NCBI RefSeq assembly: GCF_014229645.1
Contig: NZ_JAATOD010000003.1
Coordinates: 186,001-250,000 of the forward strand
Length of the DNA: 64,000 nucleotides
Reading direction: 5' to 3'
Origin: Listeria swaminathanii
GTDB lineage: Bacteria; Bacillota; Bacilli; Lactobacillales; Listeriaceae
The notes beneath the pieces were generated by a model that had not been told where the DNA came from, did no database searches, and saw only the letters and a list, made by a program, of their open reading frames with translations. Shown piece after piece: positions 1-8,218 of the stretch. The stretch's first letter is position 1. Every line of letters begins with the position of its first letter. Made by a program: the position numbers and the translations under genes.

Positions 1-625
1 TTGGAGATTCAAAAATTGTTCCGGAGAAAAGTGTGTAAATTGGGTCACCTGCTGTAATACCTGCAAGTGTAGGATAAACTAGGGAACCACCTATCGCCAT
101 CCCAATAAATATGTTTCCGCCGAATTTTTTCATTGCTGTGTAACCTAGGAAAATTGGGAAGAAGTAGAATAAACAATCCCCAATTGCAAATAGTAATTGG
201 TAAGTTCCTGAAGTAACTGTAATCCAACCAAATGCTGCAAACATTGCTGTGAAACCTTTAATCATACCTGTTGCGGCTAATACACCTAGAACTGGTGTAA
301 ATACGCCAGAAATCATATCGATAAAACGGTTGAATAGATTACCACTTGCAGGAGCGCTTTCTTCATCTCCTTCAGATGAAATTCCACCAACTTCTAATAC
401 TGCTTTAAATACGTCTGGTACATGGTTACCAATAACTACTTGGTATTGACCACCACTTTTAATGACAGAAATTACTCCATCAAGTTTTTCAATTTCTTTT
501 GTGTTCGCAATGTTCTCATCTTTCAGTTTAAACCGAAGTCTGGTAATACAATGGAAAACACTATTGATATTTTCTTTACCGCCGACATTTTTCAGGATGT
601 CTTTTGCTAACTGTTCATATTTCAT
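1..625 (-). CDS. Beta-glucoside PTS enzyme IIBC(A), N-terminal part
   Basis: The open frame starts with ATG at 625 and runs off the left edge, so about 208 N-terminal residues are visible. Residues 1-80 are a PTS EIIB domain of the glucose/glucoside superfamily; the phosphorylated cysteine is Cys26 in the motif FHCITRLRFKLKD. From about residue 100 hydrophobic EIIC segments begin (GVFTPVLGVLAATGMIKGF). Such proteins import and phosphorylate aryl- or beta-glucosides, with phosphate passing from HPr through IIA and IIB. Whether a C-terminal IIA domain is fused cannot be seen. The upstream RAT/terminator and cre site fit substrate induction through a LicT-type antiterminator plus CcpA control. 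Confidence 0.9.
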   Translation of the reverse strand, partial: MKYEQLAKDILKNVGGKENINSVFHCITRLRFKLKDENIANTKEIEKLDGVISVIKSGGQYQVVIGNHVPDVFKAVLEVGGISSEGDEESAPASGNLFNRFIDMISGVFTPVLGVLAATGMIKGFTAMFAAFGWITVTSGTYQLLFAIGDCLFYFFPIFLGYTAMKKFGGNIFIGMAIGGSLVYPTLAGITAGDPIYTLFSGTIFESP

Positions 626-659
626 TTTGACGACTTCCTTCCTCTTTTTGGTTTTTTGG

Positions 660-729
660 GCAAAAAGAAAAACCTAAGCTCATTCGAGGACTCCACGTAT
701 ATACGTGTCCTTCAAATCAGCTTAGGTTT
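660..729 (-). terminator. Leader terminator overlapping the antiterminator
   Basis: On the minus strand, AAACCTAAGCT and AGCTTAGGTTT form the outer stem (plus positions 719-729 and 670-680). The loop contains a second inverted pair around GGACACGTATATACGTG, and a T-rich run follows. The 5' arm shares bases with the end of the RAT element, so the two structures are mutually exclusive. Confidence 0.85.
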
Positions 730-753
730 TGCCCAATGAATTGGTAACAATCC
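725..753 (-). promoter_or_regulatory. Ribonucleic antiterminator (RAT) for a LicT/BglG-type protein
   Basis: The 29-nt element begins GGATTGTTAC and ends GGGCAAAACC on the minus strand, as in the RAT sequences bound by BglG/SacY/LicT antiterminators. It overlaps the 5' arm of the following terminator and precedes the beta-glucoside PTS gene by about 100 nt. The antiterminator protein itself is not in this window. Confidence 0.88.
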
Positions 754-767
754 TTTGTGATGAGATA

Positions 768-796
768 AATATATCATATAAAGAAAACGGTTGCAA
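768..796 (-). promoter_or_regulatory. Promoter of the beta-glucoside PTS gene with cre site
   Basis: The minus strand shows TTGCAA (791-796), a 17-bp spacer and TATATT (768-773). The -35 box is inside TTGCAACCGTTTTCT (782-796), which fits the CcpA cre consensus WTGNAANCGNWNNCW at every fixed position. CcpA binding there would block RNA polymerase, giving catabolite repression. Confidence 0.75.
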
Positions 797-829
797 CCCT
801 TTTTTTAAAATAAATTTATTTGGGGAGTT

Positions 830-1471
830 TTAGTGCTCCCCAAACAAGTCAGTGCCATGGATTTCAGCTGCTCCGGTTTCTTTTAAAATCCATTTTATAT
901 TGTGTAATTTAATCCCGCCGCCGGGTAAAATAATTATTCGGTCCGCTGCGTAATCGATGTATTTTCGCCAATTGATAAAGGTTTCTTCTGGAAGTTTAGC
1001 CCCGTCCCCGCCGTGCGTAAGAATTCGCGTGACACCTTGCTCCGCTAGCCAATCTATCGCCGGTAATTTTTCCGTTTCTATTAACTCATCAAATGCCATA
1101 TGAAAAGTCACTTCGACACCTTTCGCCGCCTTTATCAACTCATTTATAGCTGGTTTATCCAGTAATCCTGCATCCGTAATACAGCCGAAAACCACCCCAT
1201 CAACCGCTATTTTCTTATACATCAAAATATCCTCACGCATAATCGCAATTTCTTCTTTTGTATAGCTAAAATTGCCTTTTCGAGGACGAACCATCGCCAT
1301 TACGCTCACATTTTGTTCATGGCAAACTTGTACCACATAATTTGCAACTCCGTAACTAACAGAAGTCCCGCCCTCCGCCAGATTATCACAAAGCTCAACT
1401 CGATTAGCTCCAGCAGCAATAACTTTTGCCAAGTTAGTAGTGTTTTCAATACACGCCTCTTTTAAAACCAT
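830..1471 (-). CDS. cutC: CutC family protein
   Basis: This 213-residue protein has the CutC TIM-barrel pattern: KEACIENTTNLAKVIAAGANRVELCDNLAEGG at the N-terminus in short, VMVRPR-like MAMVRPRKGNF, FHMAFDE near residue 120, and ILTHGGDGAKL further on. Family members were linked to copper tolerance in E. coli, but the biochemical role is unsettled. It is the last gene of the PTS operon, 56 bp after the SIS-domain gene, with a terminator-like hairpin between, so it may be expressed at a lower level. The sugar-operon context argues for a metabolic rather than a copper role here; that is inference. Confidence 0.85.
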   Translation of the reverse strand: MVLKEACIENTTNLAKVIAAGANRVELCDNLAEGGTSVSYGVANYVVQVCHEQNVSVMAMVRPRKGNFSYTKEEIAIMREDILMYKKIAVDGVVFGCITDAGLLDKPAINELIKAAKGVEVTFHMAFDELIETEKLPAIDWLAEQGVTRILTHGGDGAKLPEETFINWRKYIDYAADRIIILPGGGIKLHNIKWILKETGAAEIHGTDLFGEH

Positions 1472-1483
1472 CTTCTAGCCTCC

Positions 1484-1517
1484 AAAAAAAGCGCGAAAAC
1501 AACGTTCATTTTCGCGC
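1484..1517 (-). terminator. Terminator-like hairpin between SIS gene and cutC
   Basis: On the minus strand GCGCGAAAA (1509-1517) pairs with TTTTCGCGC (1491-1499), and seven T residues follow. It lies directly after the SIS-domain stop codon and would end most transcripts or lower cutC expression. Confidence 0.75.
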
Positions 1518-1527
1518 CCGTTTTTTA

Positions 1528-2232
1528 TTATAAGTGGAAAATCCGATCAGCGAACTTGTCTTCAATCGCAAAATTGTATTCGTAGCCACCATCAATATTA
1601 GCGCTGCGATAAACTGGCGGTGTATAGCCTTTTTCCAGCATAAGTTCTACCGCTTCATAAATTGTTTGTTGTAGAAGCAGAACGGCTGAGAAGGAAGATG
1701 TACCGCAAACTTTTCCTTCTAATCCATCTAATTCAAGTGCCGCATCCCCTTGGATTGAACGATTATCTAAAATAACATCCGCAAATTCATACAACAGTTT
1801 TCCAGAAGAATGTCTAGAAGCCGCTGTTTGCGAGGCATCTAGCGCTGTTACAACAATCAATTTGCAGCCTTGCGATTTAATCCATTCCGCAAGCTCAATT
1901 CCCATCGGATTACGACCTGAATTAGATATAAGAAAGAAGATATCATTTGGTTTAGCTTGTAATCTATGAGTCAGCAAGGAACCAACGCCCTCAATAGATT
2001 CATAATAGCCACCAGCCGGATCCATAATAACTTTCGAAGGAATAAGTCCTCCCGCTCTCCCGCATACTTCAATGGCGGCCGCATAAGAGTGCCCACTACC
2101 GAATGCTTGAATAATCCCGTCATTCATAATGCTGTCTGCTACCAATTTTGCTGCTTGATGAATACTTTCCGCCTGTGTTTTTTCTAGTTCCTCGGTTAAT
2201 TCACGCGCTTTGTCAAAAAAAGTTAATCCCAT
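1528..2232 (-). CDS. SIS-domain sugar isomerase-like protein (UPF0309 type)
   Basis: This 234-residue protein has one SIS (sugar isomerase) domain covering most of its length. Seen motifs are [18 protein letters not shown] at about residues 45-62 and [16 protein letters not shown] at about 112-127, both typical of phosphosugar-binding sites. It has been annotated as phosphoheptose isomerase in Listeria, but it fits the UPF0309 SIS group better than GmhA. It sits 27 bp after the PTS IID gene, so it probably acts on the phosphosugar imported by that PTS, as an isomerase or deaminase-type enzyme. The exact substrate cannot be read from the sequence. Confidence 0.82.
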   Translation of the reverse strand: MGLTFFDKARELTEELEKTQAESIHQAAKLVADSIMNDGIIQAFGSGHSYAAAIEVCGRAGGLIPSKVIMDPAGGYYESIEGVGSLLTHRLQAKPNDIFFLISNSGRNPMGIELAEWIKSQGCKLIVVTALDASQTAASRHSSGKLLYEFADVILDNRSIQGDAALELDGLEGKVCGTSSFSAVLLLQQTIYEAVELMLEKGYTPPVYRSANIDGGYEYNFAIEDKFADRIFHL

Positions 2233-2259
2233 TTTGTCTATTCCTCCAATTTTTATATT

Positions 2260-3081
2260 TTAACCTAGAATTTTTAGGTTGAATAAAATAATCGCAATAA
2301 CCATTACTAATAAAATTGCTTTCGTAGATGTCATTTTTTTATGGCCTAAAAGTGCATAGATTAGCGCCACGAGTAAAACTGGAACGAGTGACGGCATTAT
2401 TTGATCGAGCATGTCTTGCATTTTTAGTTCTACTTTTCCTGATTTATAAACGAATGGGACAGTTGCTTTGATTACGGTTGGTATCAGTGCTCCAACGACC
2501 GTGACTCCCAGCAGAATAGCTGCATCGGTTAACGCGTTAAGTCTGTCTGCGAATTCAGTTACTAGTTTCGCACCTTGCTTATATCCGAGTGGAAGTAGAG
2601 TGAATCTAGCTCCTACAACTAAAATATTAACTAATACCCAGATAACCACACCCGTCACATTACCTTGAAGCCCCATATATGCTGCAATTGATCCAAAAAT
2701 CGTCGGTAAAATAACCCCGAAAATCGTATCTCCCACACCAGCAAACGGTCCCATCAAACCAGTTTTCAAACCAGTTACGACCTCTTTTGAAGCTTTCTTT
2801 TCTCGTTCTTCAATCGCCATGTCCATACCTAAAATCAGACCGCCGACCATAGGATTCGTATTGAAAAATTGGTTGTGCATATTCATCATATCTTTTAAAT
2901 CGTCGTCTGTTTTATAAAGCTTACGAAGTGTTGGCATAATACTATAAAGATAACCAGTTGACATCATTCGCTCATAGTTCCAACAGATTTGGCTGGCAAA
3001 CAACCAACGAAAGTTTGCTGCTATTAAATCGCGTCTCTTGAGGACTTTTTCAAAATCCTGCTCAGTCTTCGTATTCGCCAT
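2260..3081 (-). CDS. PTS mannose/fructose/sorbose family IID subunit
   Basis: Membrane component of a mannose-class PTS permease, working with IIC. The sequence has FFNTNPMVGGLILGMDMAIEE-like text near residue 70 and GLMGPFAGVGDTIFG near 110, both hallmarks of the IID family, with several hydrophobic segments to the C-terminus. I place the start at ATG 3081 (MANTKTEQDF): GGAGG lies 9 nt upstream, whereas an upstream in-frame ATG at 3099 would use that same GGAGG as codons. The gene overlaps the end of IIC by 20 bp, which indicates translational coupling. Length is about 273 residues, normal for the family. Confidence 0.93.
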   Translation of the reverse strand: MANTKTEQDFEKVLKRRDLIAANFRWLFASQICWNYERMMSTGYLYSIMPTLRKLYKTDDDLKDMMNMHNQFFNTNPMVGGLILGMDMAIEEREKKASKEVVTGLKTGLMGPFAGVGDTIFGVILPTIFGSIAAYMGLQGNVTGVVIWVLVNILVVGARFTLLPLGYKQGAKLVTEFADRLNALTDAAILLGVTVVGALIPTVIKATVPFVYKSGKVELKMQDMLDQIMPSLVPVLLVALIYALLGHKKMTSTKAILLVMVIAIILFNLKILG

Positions 3082-3865
3082 CTTCATTCTCCTCCCCAAC
3101 TAGCGCTGCGCCATTTGCTCCTACAGCTACTGGATTTTTGAAATTTTGTTTGAAGTAGATGATTGCTAAAGCTACACCAATTAGCGCTACGCCTAGCATT
3201 GGTACTTTTAGATAGGCTGCTGCTACAAAACCGATGATCAAATAGGCGACGAATTTGTTTGTTGGCAAGTAACGAAGGAGAATCGCGATACCAACTACTG
3301 GAAGAATTCCACCAGCTACACGAAGTCCGCCCATCAGCCATTCTGGAATTTCATTAAGAATAAAATCAACCACGCTTTGTCCGAAAGTCAACATGATAAA
3401 TACTGGAACCGCACGTGACAACGCCCATGGTAATGCCCCGTACCAAATATTCCGTTTAACCGCCGAGATATTTCCCGAAGCAATATTAGTATCAATCCGG
3501 TGCAAGAAAAATGTATTGGTAAATCTTGCTAAAATATCTAATTGAACCATTAAAAGTCCTACTGGAATTGCAAGTCCAATCGCAAATTCCGCATCCTGAC
3601 CTGATAAAACGGCAAATACTGTTCCGACGATTGCTCCCGTTGTAAAGTCAGGAATCGACGCGCCGCCGTATGTACCAACACCTAGAACCATCAGCTGTAA
3701 CGTTGCCCCAATTGCAAGTCCGAGCACCATATCACCCATAATGATTCCAGCAAGCGTTCCTGTTATTACAGGGAAATTAAGTCCTATTACTAAAGTTAAA
3801 GCATCAAGAATGGTACAAGCTGCAAGTATAACTAACAATATAATCTGCCAAATTGCTAAATCCAT
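3062..3865 (-). CDS. PTS mannose/fructose/sorbose family IIC subunit
   Basis: A 267-residue integral membrane protein of the PTS EII-Man IIC family. It is almost wholly hydrophobic, with GLNFPVITGTLAGIIMGD near residue 28 and the family segment LMVLGVGTYGGASIPDF near 58. It forms the sugar channel with IID. It lies 22 bp after IIB. The acidic C-terminal tail (EENEDGEYED) overlaps the IID start. The transported sugar cannot be deduced; older annotations say fructose, but the mannose family is broad. Confidence 0.93.
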   Translation of the reverse strand: MDLAIWQIILLVILAACTILDALTLVIGLNFPVITGTLAGIIMGDMVLGLAIGATLQLMVLGVGTYGGASIPDFTTGAIVGTVFAVLSGQDAEFAIGLAIPVGLLMVQLDILARFTNTFFLHRIDTNIASGNISAVKRNIWYGALPWALSRAVPVFIMLTFGQSVVDFILNEIPEWLMGGLRVAGGILPVVGIAILLRYLPTNKFVAYLIIGFVAAAYLKVPMLGVALIGVALAIIYFKQNFKNPVAVGANGAALVGEENEDGEYED

Positions 3866-3887
3866 TGTAGTTCTCCCTTCTTATAAC

Positions 3888-4376
3888 TTATTTTTTTAAT
3901 AAATTTGCAAATTCAACTGCATCTTCACTTGGAACCATTTGAGCAGTGATTTTAATCCCTTTTTTAGATAAATAATCAAAATCTTCCAAATTTTCATCCG
4001 TCACGCTAACTGATTTTTTGATTTGGCGGCTCCCTGCTTTAGTCGACATATTTCCAACATTGATTTGGGGAAGTTCTACACCGGCATCTACTAAACCACG
4101 AAGAGCTTGAGGTGATTTTACAATTAAGAAAACTTGTTGGCCTGCGTATTTATCACTATTGATATTGTTTGCTGCACCTTTGACTGTCAGAATGCTTAAT
4201 TTAACACCAGCCGGCACTGCGGTTTTTAGGGCAATTTTTTCCATATCATTTTTTACAACGGCGTCATCAACAATCATGATTCGCGTTGCTTTTATAGTAT
4301 TGGTCCACATTGTTGCAACTTGCCCGTGAATTAGCCTTTCATCTACGCGTACATGTTTAATTCCGTTACTTCCCAT
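3888..4376 (-). CDS. PTS mannose/fructose/sorbose family IIB subunit
   Basis: A 162-residue cytoplasmic IIB protein. The N-terminal motif HVRVDERLIHGQVATMW contains the phosphorylated histidine (LIHGQV, about residue 18). It takes phosphate from IIA and passes it to the incoming sugar. The start ATG overlaps the TGA stop of IIA (TGATG), so the two are translationally coupled. Confidence 0.94.
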   Translation of the reverse strand: MGSNGIKHVRVDERLIHGQVATMWTNTIKATRIMIVDDAVVKNDMEKIALKTAVPAGVKLSILTVKGAANNINSDKYAGQQVFLIVKSPQALRGLVDAGVELPQINVGNMSTKAGSRQIKKSVSVTDENLEDFDYLSKKGIKITAQMVPSEDAVEFANLLKK

Positions 4377-4777
4377 CAGTCCTCTTCCTCCCCATCATCG
4401 CTTACTGTTGTTTTATTTACTTTCTGCTCTACAAATTGAATGTTTTCTTTCGCGCCAAGCATCGCCCCTTCTAAACTTTCTCCAAGGCTAAGTGGGATGA
4501 TTAATCCTAGCGACAAACCTGATACGACTTTAACTTCTGGATGTTTTGCACGAAACATTTGAGCAGCATTACACGGAGTTCCACCAACTATATCCACTAT
4601 GATAGCGGTTTCATTTATAGGTGAATAAACTGCCGTATAGGCGTCTAATACATCCGTCACCCCCATTTCTTCGGTAAAAGTAACTGCATAAATATTGGTT
4701 GTTTGGCCAGTAATCATTTGGCAGCTATTTTTCACTTCCTGCGCATACCGGCCATGTGCTGCGATAATATAATCCAA
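4376..4777 (-). CDS. PTS mannose-family IIA subunit
   Basis: A 133-residue EIIA-Man domain protein. The active histidine is in IIAAHGRYAQE (His8), the standard phosphorylation site of the fold. IVDIVGGTPCNAAQ near residue 62 matches the family's conserved GGTP segment. The start codon is TTG with GGGAG 8 nt upstream. It follows the GntR gene by 15 bp, so regulator and transporter are one transcript. Confidence 0.93.
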   Translation of the reverse strand: MDYIIAAHGRYAQEVKNSCQMITGQTTNIYAVTFTEEMGVTDVLDAYTAVYSPINETAIIVDIVGGTPCNAAQMFRAKHPEVKVVSGLSLGLIIPLSLGESLEGAMLGAKENIQFVEQKVNKTTVSDDGEEED

Positions 4778-4792
4778 GTAATTAACTCCCTT

Positions 4793-5533
4793 CTATTGTT
4801 TTTTCTTTTCAATTTCAATAGAGTAAAAATTATGCCGTAAATAACTTTCAATATATTCATAGGGTTGCCCCTCTGGCACATAAGTTATTCTTTCAATATG
4901 ATAAAGTGGTAATTCGGTATCAATTTCGAGTAATTTGAAATTATTTTTGTCTTTTACTGGAAATTCGACTTGAATTCTTTCTTTCATCGCTTCGTGCAGA
5001 ATATTAATGCCATACAGCTCTTTAATCACTTCAGATAAAGAATTAAACTTTTCGAAATTCGTTAAATCGACGTTGATCAAATTAGATTTCGCCATATAGT
5101 TATTTTGAACAGTCCAAGGTAGATCATCAATAAGGCGGATTCGTTGAAAATGAACAATCATATTTTCAGGTGGAATTTGCAATTTTTTAGCGATTCGCGC
5201 ATCCTGAATTTCGTTAATGGCAACTACTTTTGTGTGTTCGTTAGTAATTTTTGTTTTACGATTGAATCTTCCGTTTGGTACCGTTGTATACTCATTAAAA
5301 ATAACTTCTTCGTTAATAATCGATTTACTGACATAGGTGCCTTTTCCTTGATAACGCGCTAAAATCCCAGCTCGTACTAATTCGTGTAAAGCGCGAACCA
5401 CAGTTGTATTACTAACGTTGTATTTCTTTTTCAGTTCATCTTCTGAATAAATTTTTTCTCCTGGCTTAAAAGTTCCGTCATTAATTAATCGCTTGATATC
5501 ATTGATTATAATAGCGTATTTTGGTTCCGCCAT
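4793..5533 (-). CDS. GntR family regulator with UTRA domain
   Basis: A 246-residue regulator. Residues 1-70 are a GntR winged helix (LINDGTFKPGEKIYSEDELK then NVSNTTVVRALHELV); residues about 90-240 are a UTRA effector domain (RIRLIDDLPWTVQNNYM, LYHIERITYVPEGQPYEYIES) of the kind that senses phosphosugars. It is the first gene of the PTS operon. The two identical 16-bp inverted repeats upstream, each just downstream of a promoter, are its likely operators, so the operon is probably autorepressed until the imported sugar phosphate accumulates. Confidence 0.9.
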   Translation of the reverse strand: MAEPKYAIIINDIKRLINDGTFKPGEKIYSEDELKKKYNVSNTTVVRALHELVRAGILARYQGKGTYVSKSIINEEVIFNEYTTVPNGRFNRKTKITNEHTKVVAINEIQDARIAKKLQIPPENMIVHFQRIRLIDDLPWTVQNNYMAKSNLINVDLTNFEKFNSLSEVIKELYGINILHEAMKERIQVEFPVKDKNNFKLLEIDTELPLYHIERITYVPEGQPYEYIESYLRHNFYSIEIEKKKQ

Positions 5534-5561
5534 AACAAATTCCCCCTAAAGCATCCCGCGC

Positions 5562-5614
5562 GTTAACACGTTAAGTTTTAGGTTAATGGTACCATGATAA
5601 TTTTTTGATTGCAA
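5562..5614 (-). promoter_or_regulatory. Proximal promoter and operator of the GntR-PTS operon
   Basis: The minus strand has TTGCAA (5609-5614), a 17-bp spacer, the -10 box TACCAT (5586-5591), then an inverted repeat. In the + orientation that repeat reads TTAACACGTTAA (5563-5574), within a 16-bp word GTTAACACGTTAAGTT repeated exactly at 5658. The operator starts about 11 bp after the -10 box, so bound protein would occlude initiation. Confidence 0.72.
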
Positions 5615-5657
5615 ACTTGAATTAGCCTGCTATCACTGAACTTTTTACTAATAACCG

Positions 5658-5718
5658 GTTAACACGTTAAGTTCATTTTTATAGTAACACGGGTATTTCA
5701 TTTATGCAAGCGTTTTCT
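5658..5718 (-). promoter_or_regulatory. Distal promoter, operator and cre site of the GntR-PTS operon
   Basis: The minus strand has TTGCAT (5704-5709), 17 bp, and TACTAT (5681-5686), then a second copy of TTAACACGTTAA at 5659-5670. The geometry matches the proximal unit. ATGCAAGCGTTTTCT (+, 5704-5718) fits the cre consensus at all fixed positions and covers the -35 box, so this promoter should also be repressed by CcpA. Confidence 0.72.
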
Positions 5719-5773
5719 TTTTATTTTTGAAAAATAGGGTATACATAAGTAATCTGTGTCAAAGGGGGAAATA

Positions 5774-6601
5774 ATGGGGACTTTTTTGGGAAAATGGGGG
5801 AAATGGATACTCGTCTTGGGATTAGTTTTAAGTGTATTTAGTGTTTCTACAACTGGTCAGGCGGCGGCAAAGGAAACGTTGATAAATAAGCAAATGGTAA
5901 CAACCGCAAGTCTCAATGTTCGTTCAACCAACGCCACATCAGGAAAAGTTGTCGGCTGGCTTAAAAATAATACAAAATTCAAAGCGATCGCCAAAACATC
6001 CAATAACTGGTATCGCTTTAGTTTTAAAGGGAAAAACGGCTACGTATCTGGGAAATATGTAAAAGTTGCAACCGCCGCACCAGCTCCCACACCAGCACCG
6101 TCAACGCCAAAAATTGTGCAAATGAACGTGCCTCTAATCGTTCAGCGCCCACAATTACCAACCGGCTGCGAAATTACAAACATTGCGATGATGCTACGCT
6201 ATGCTGGGAAAAACGTCGATAAAGTCAAACTCGCCAAAGAAATGAAACGACATAAATCCAATCCGAATTATGGTTTCGTTGGGAATCCTTTTTCTAAAAG
6301 TGGCTGGACAATTTATCCTCCCGCTTTAGTGAATCAAGTGAAAAAATATACTGGTACTGCGAAAAATATGACCGGAACCAATTTGGGTGGCATTAAAAAT
6401 CAGTTGAATAAAAAACGTCCAGTTGTAGCTTGGGTTAGTAATTTCCACGGCTTTTCTGTCCACGCAATTACCATCACCGGCTACGATAAGAATAATTTTT
6501 ACTACAACGACAGCTGGTCTGGCCAAAAAAACGCCCGAATTTCGCAAAGTTATTTTAATACTTGTTGGAGCAAACAAGCAAAACGCGCGATTTCGTATTG
6601 A
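5774..6601 (+). CDS. Secreted SH3b and C39-like peptidase protein
   Basis: I choose ATG 5774, which has AAAGGGGG 5 nt upstream; an in-frame GTG at 5756 lacks a ribosome site. The 275-residue product has a signal peptide (hydrophobic core LVLGLVLSVFSVS, likely cut after GQAAA), an SH3b domain at about 35-100 (TASLNVRSTNATSGKVVGWL, GYVSGKYVKV), a Pro/Ala/Thr linker, and a C39-like papain-fold domain at about 115-275. The putative catalytic Cys is in LPTGCEITNIAMML and the His in GFSVHAITITGY, with NDSW after it. This suggests an extracytoplasmic cysteine peptidase bound to the cell wall. Its substrate is unknown. Confidence 0.85.
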   Translation: MGTFLGKWGKWILVLGLVLSVFSVSTTGQAAAKETLINKQMVTTASLNVRSTNATSGKVVGWLKNNTKFKAIAKTSNNWYRFSFKGKNGYVSGKYVKVATAAPAPTPAPSTPKIVQMNVPLIVQRPQLPTGCEITNIAMMLRYAGKNVDKVKLAKEMKRHKSNPNYGFVGNPFSKSGWTIYPPALVNQVKKYTGTAKNMTGTNLGGIKNQLNKKRPVVAWVSNFHGFSVHAITITGYDKNNFYYNDSWSGQKNARISQSYFNTCWSKQAKRAISY

Positions 6602-6602
6602 G

Positions 6603-6639
6603 AAAAACGCTGCTATCATAATAGGATAGCAGCGTTTTT
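6603..6639. terminator. Bidirectional terminator
   Basis: AAAAACGCTGCTATC (6603-6617) pairs with GATAGCAGCGTTTTT (6625-6639) around a 7-nt loop. It serves the SH3/C39 gene on + and the helical protein gene ending at 6638 on -. Confidence 0.92.
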
Positions 6640-7075
6640 ATTTATCTAATTTGAGAGAAGCTTTGGAATCATAGATTAAATTTTCATTGGGAACAATTTG
6701 ATAGCTACGATATTGTGTCATCCATTCTTTTAAAGCATGCCCTGTTTTAGACTCAAATGAATTCTCCATTTGCGTTACAATATCCGCATAATCTGCAAGT
6801 AAATCTACCCATAACTGGTCAATTCTTGCCAATTCTTGTTTTCCATCTTCTATTATTTCTGATACTTTTTTAGGGACTTCTGATTGTAAATGTTGTTTTT
6901 GCATCTGCTTGTCTAAAGCTCGTTGCGCAGCGATTATATCCGCTCTTTCTTGGCTACTTAGTTCTTTATCTTTGTTTTCTAACTTAGCTTGTAGTCGCTG
7001 TTGCTCTTGTTTCGCATAATAATCATAGCTCTCTATTTTGCTTGATCTTGGTGAACTCCCGTACATTTCTACCAT
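6638..7075 (-). CDS. Small helical protein, probable partner of the lipase
   Basis: A 145-residue, charged, cysteine-free protein predicted mainly helical. Residues 20-75 are coiled-coil-like (YYAKQEQQRLQAKLENKDKE and following), and residues 85-125 contain a second helical block with LWVDLLADYADI. There is no signal peptide or membrane segment. It overlaps the end of the lipase gene by 7 bp and must be co-translated. Small helical proteins encoded beside type VII-secreted toxins act as targeting partners; that role is inferred from context. No named family is recognised with certainty. Confidence 0.6.
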   Translation of the reverse strand: MVEMYGSSPRSSKIESYDYYAKQEQQRLQAKLENKDKELSSQERADIIAAQRALDKQMQKQHLQSEVPKKVSEIIEDGKQELARIDQLWVDLLADYADIVTQMENSFESKTGHALKEWMTQYRSYQIVPNENLIYDSKASLKLDK

Positions 7076-8172
7076 CCTTTACTATTTTCTTTTATCCAAC
7101 TTCCTAGCTCTTTATCTTTTTTACTAAAGGAGAGTGCAGCACTAATTACTTCTTCTTTAAAATCACTTAACTTTTGAATTGCTTTCCGATTTCCATCATA
7201 GAACTCTTCAAATTTATCCGTGTCATGGAATCTATATACACCATCTTTATATTTCTGTGAGACTTCTGTAAGCACATCATCCACATCCCAATTCGTTAAT
7301 TCGCTATACTTTCCACCCTCCCAAGTTTCTTCATCTAGCCTATATCGCAAACGTTGTGACTGACTCTTCTCCCATTCCTCGTAATCTTGCATGATATTTT
7401 CTATCTGGCGCATTTTCATAAAAACATCATCTAATCGTCTAATTTGATTGATGATTTCATCTGGTTTAACTAGTAACTCAGCAGAACCATTTTCCCCAAA
7501 ACACCCTGTAAAAGTAGACTGCATATGCCCACCGATACCTAGTTTGTCTAATTTATTTTTGCTCGTATTTCGTTTCATTAAAAATTGCTGGTAAAAAACG
7601 GTTGCATTCGGAGGTAACATCCCAACAACATCATCTGAATGATAATAGTCTTTTATTAGATTCCAATATTCTCCGCGTAGAGCTTTTTCTTGCTCTTCTT
7701 CTGTTAATTTATTAAATGACCGCGCAGCAGCAAACGTTACGGCAGGCTTTAAATGCTTCACTGCCTCATACTGAGCCAATCCACCGCCCAAACTATGACC
7801 TGTGAAACTATAATCCATAGTTCTATATTTTTTCAGTGTTTCATTAACAAATTTATCATAGGATTTAAATTGACTTTGCTTGCTACCATCCTTATCAAGC
7901 AAACCTATATTTTCCTTCCAATCATCTAACTCTTCCGAACCTCTTGAAACAAAAATAATATGATTATATACTTTTAAATTCCCGCTATTATAGTTTTTGT
8001 AGTCTTTTAAGGGCACCACTGCAATTGCTTGAAGACCGTTGTTTTGGTTTGTGGAGTTGATGGTTATCCAGGTTTCTTTGTTGCTAAGTTTTATTTTTTC
8101 TCCTTCTTTTAGATAAGACGAATTATATACTTCATCTGATAAATAAAAATTTGTGTCATCTTTCACTTTCAT
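7069..8172 (-). CDS. Lipase-domain protein, candidate type VII (LXG-like) toxin
   Basis: A 367-residue protein without a signal peptide. Residues about 45-220 form a class-3-type alpha/beta hydrolase: the nucleophile elbow FTGHSLGGGLAQYEAV has Ser127, an acid is likely at Asp180/181 (YYHSDDVVG), and His216 is in IGGHMQST. Residues 235-367 are helical and rich in charged residues. This toxin-first, helical-targeting-domain-last arrangement matches the reverse-oriented lipase effector TslA of the Staphylococcus aureus T7SS. The ribosome site AAGGAGATGG precedes ATG 8172. A plain intracellular lipase-fold protein is the alternative. No secretion machinery is in the window. Confidence 0.68.
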   Translation of the reverse strand: MKVKDDTNFYLSDEVYNSSYLKEGEKIKLSNKETWITINSTNQNNGLQAIAVVPLKDYKNYNSGNLKVYNHIIFVSRGSEELDDWKENIGLLDKDGSKQSQFKSYDKFVNETLKKYRTMDYSFTGHSLGGGLAQYEAVKHLKPAVTFAAARSFNKLTEEEQEKALRGEYWNLIKDYYHSDDVVGMLPPNATVFYQQFLMKRNTSKNKLDKLGIGGHMQSTFTGCFGENGSAELLVKPDEIINQIRRLDDVFMKMRQIENIMQDYEEWEKSQSQRLRYRLDEETWEGGKYSELTNWDVDDVLTEVSQKYKDGVYRFHDTDKFEEFYDGNRKAIQKLSDFKEEVISAALSFSKKDKELGSWIKENSKGW

Positions 8173-8218
8173 AACAAGCCATCTCCTTTCTATGTTATTA
8201 TCTTAATGAGGTGAAAAT

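Noticed and set aside
45..449. Small frames at the left edge
   Set aside because: They are out-of-frame or antisense shadows of the truncated PTS gene, whose real frame has no stop codon in the window.
5563..5670. PrfA boxes upstream of the GntR gene
   Set aside because: TTAACACGTTAA resembles the PrfA box TTAACA-N2-TGTTAA, but it is two bases shorter and its symmetry is different. The duplicated position behind two promoters of a GntR operon fits a local operator better.
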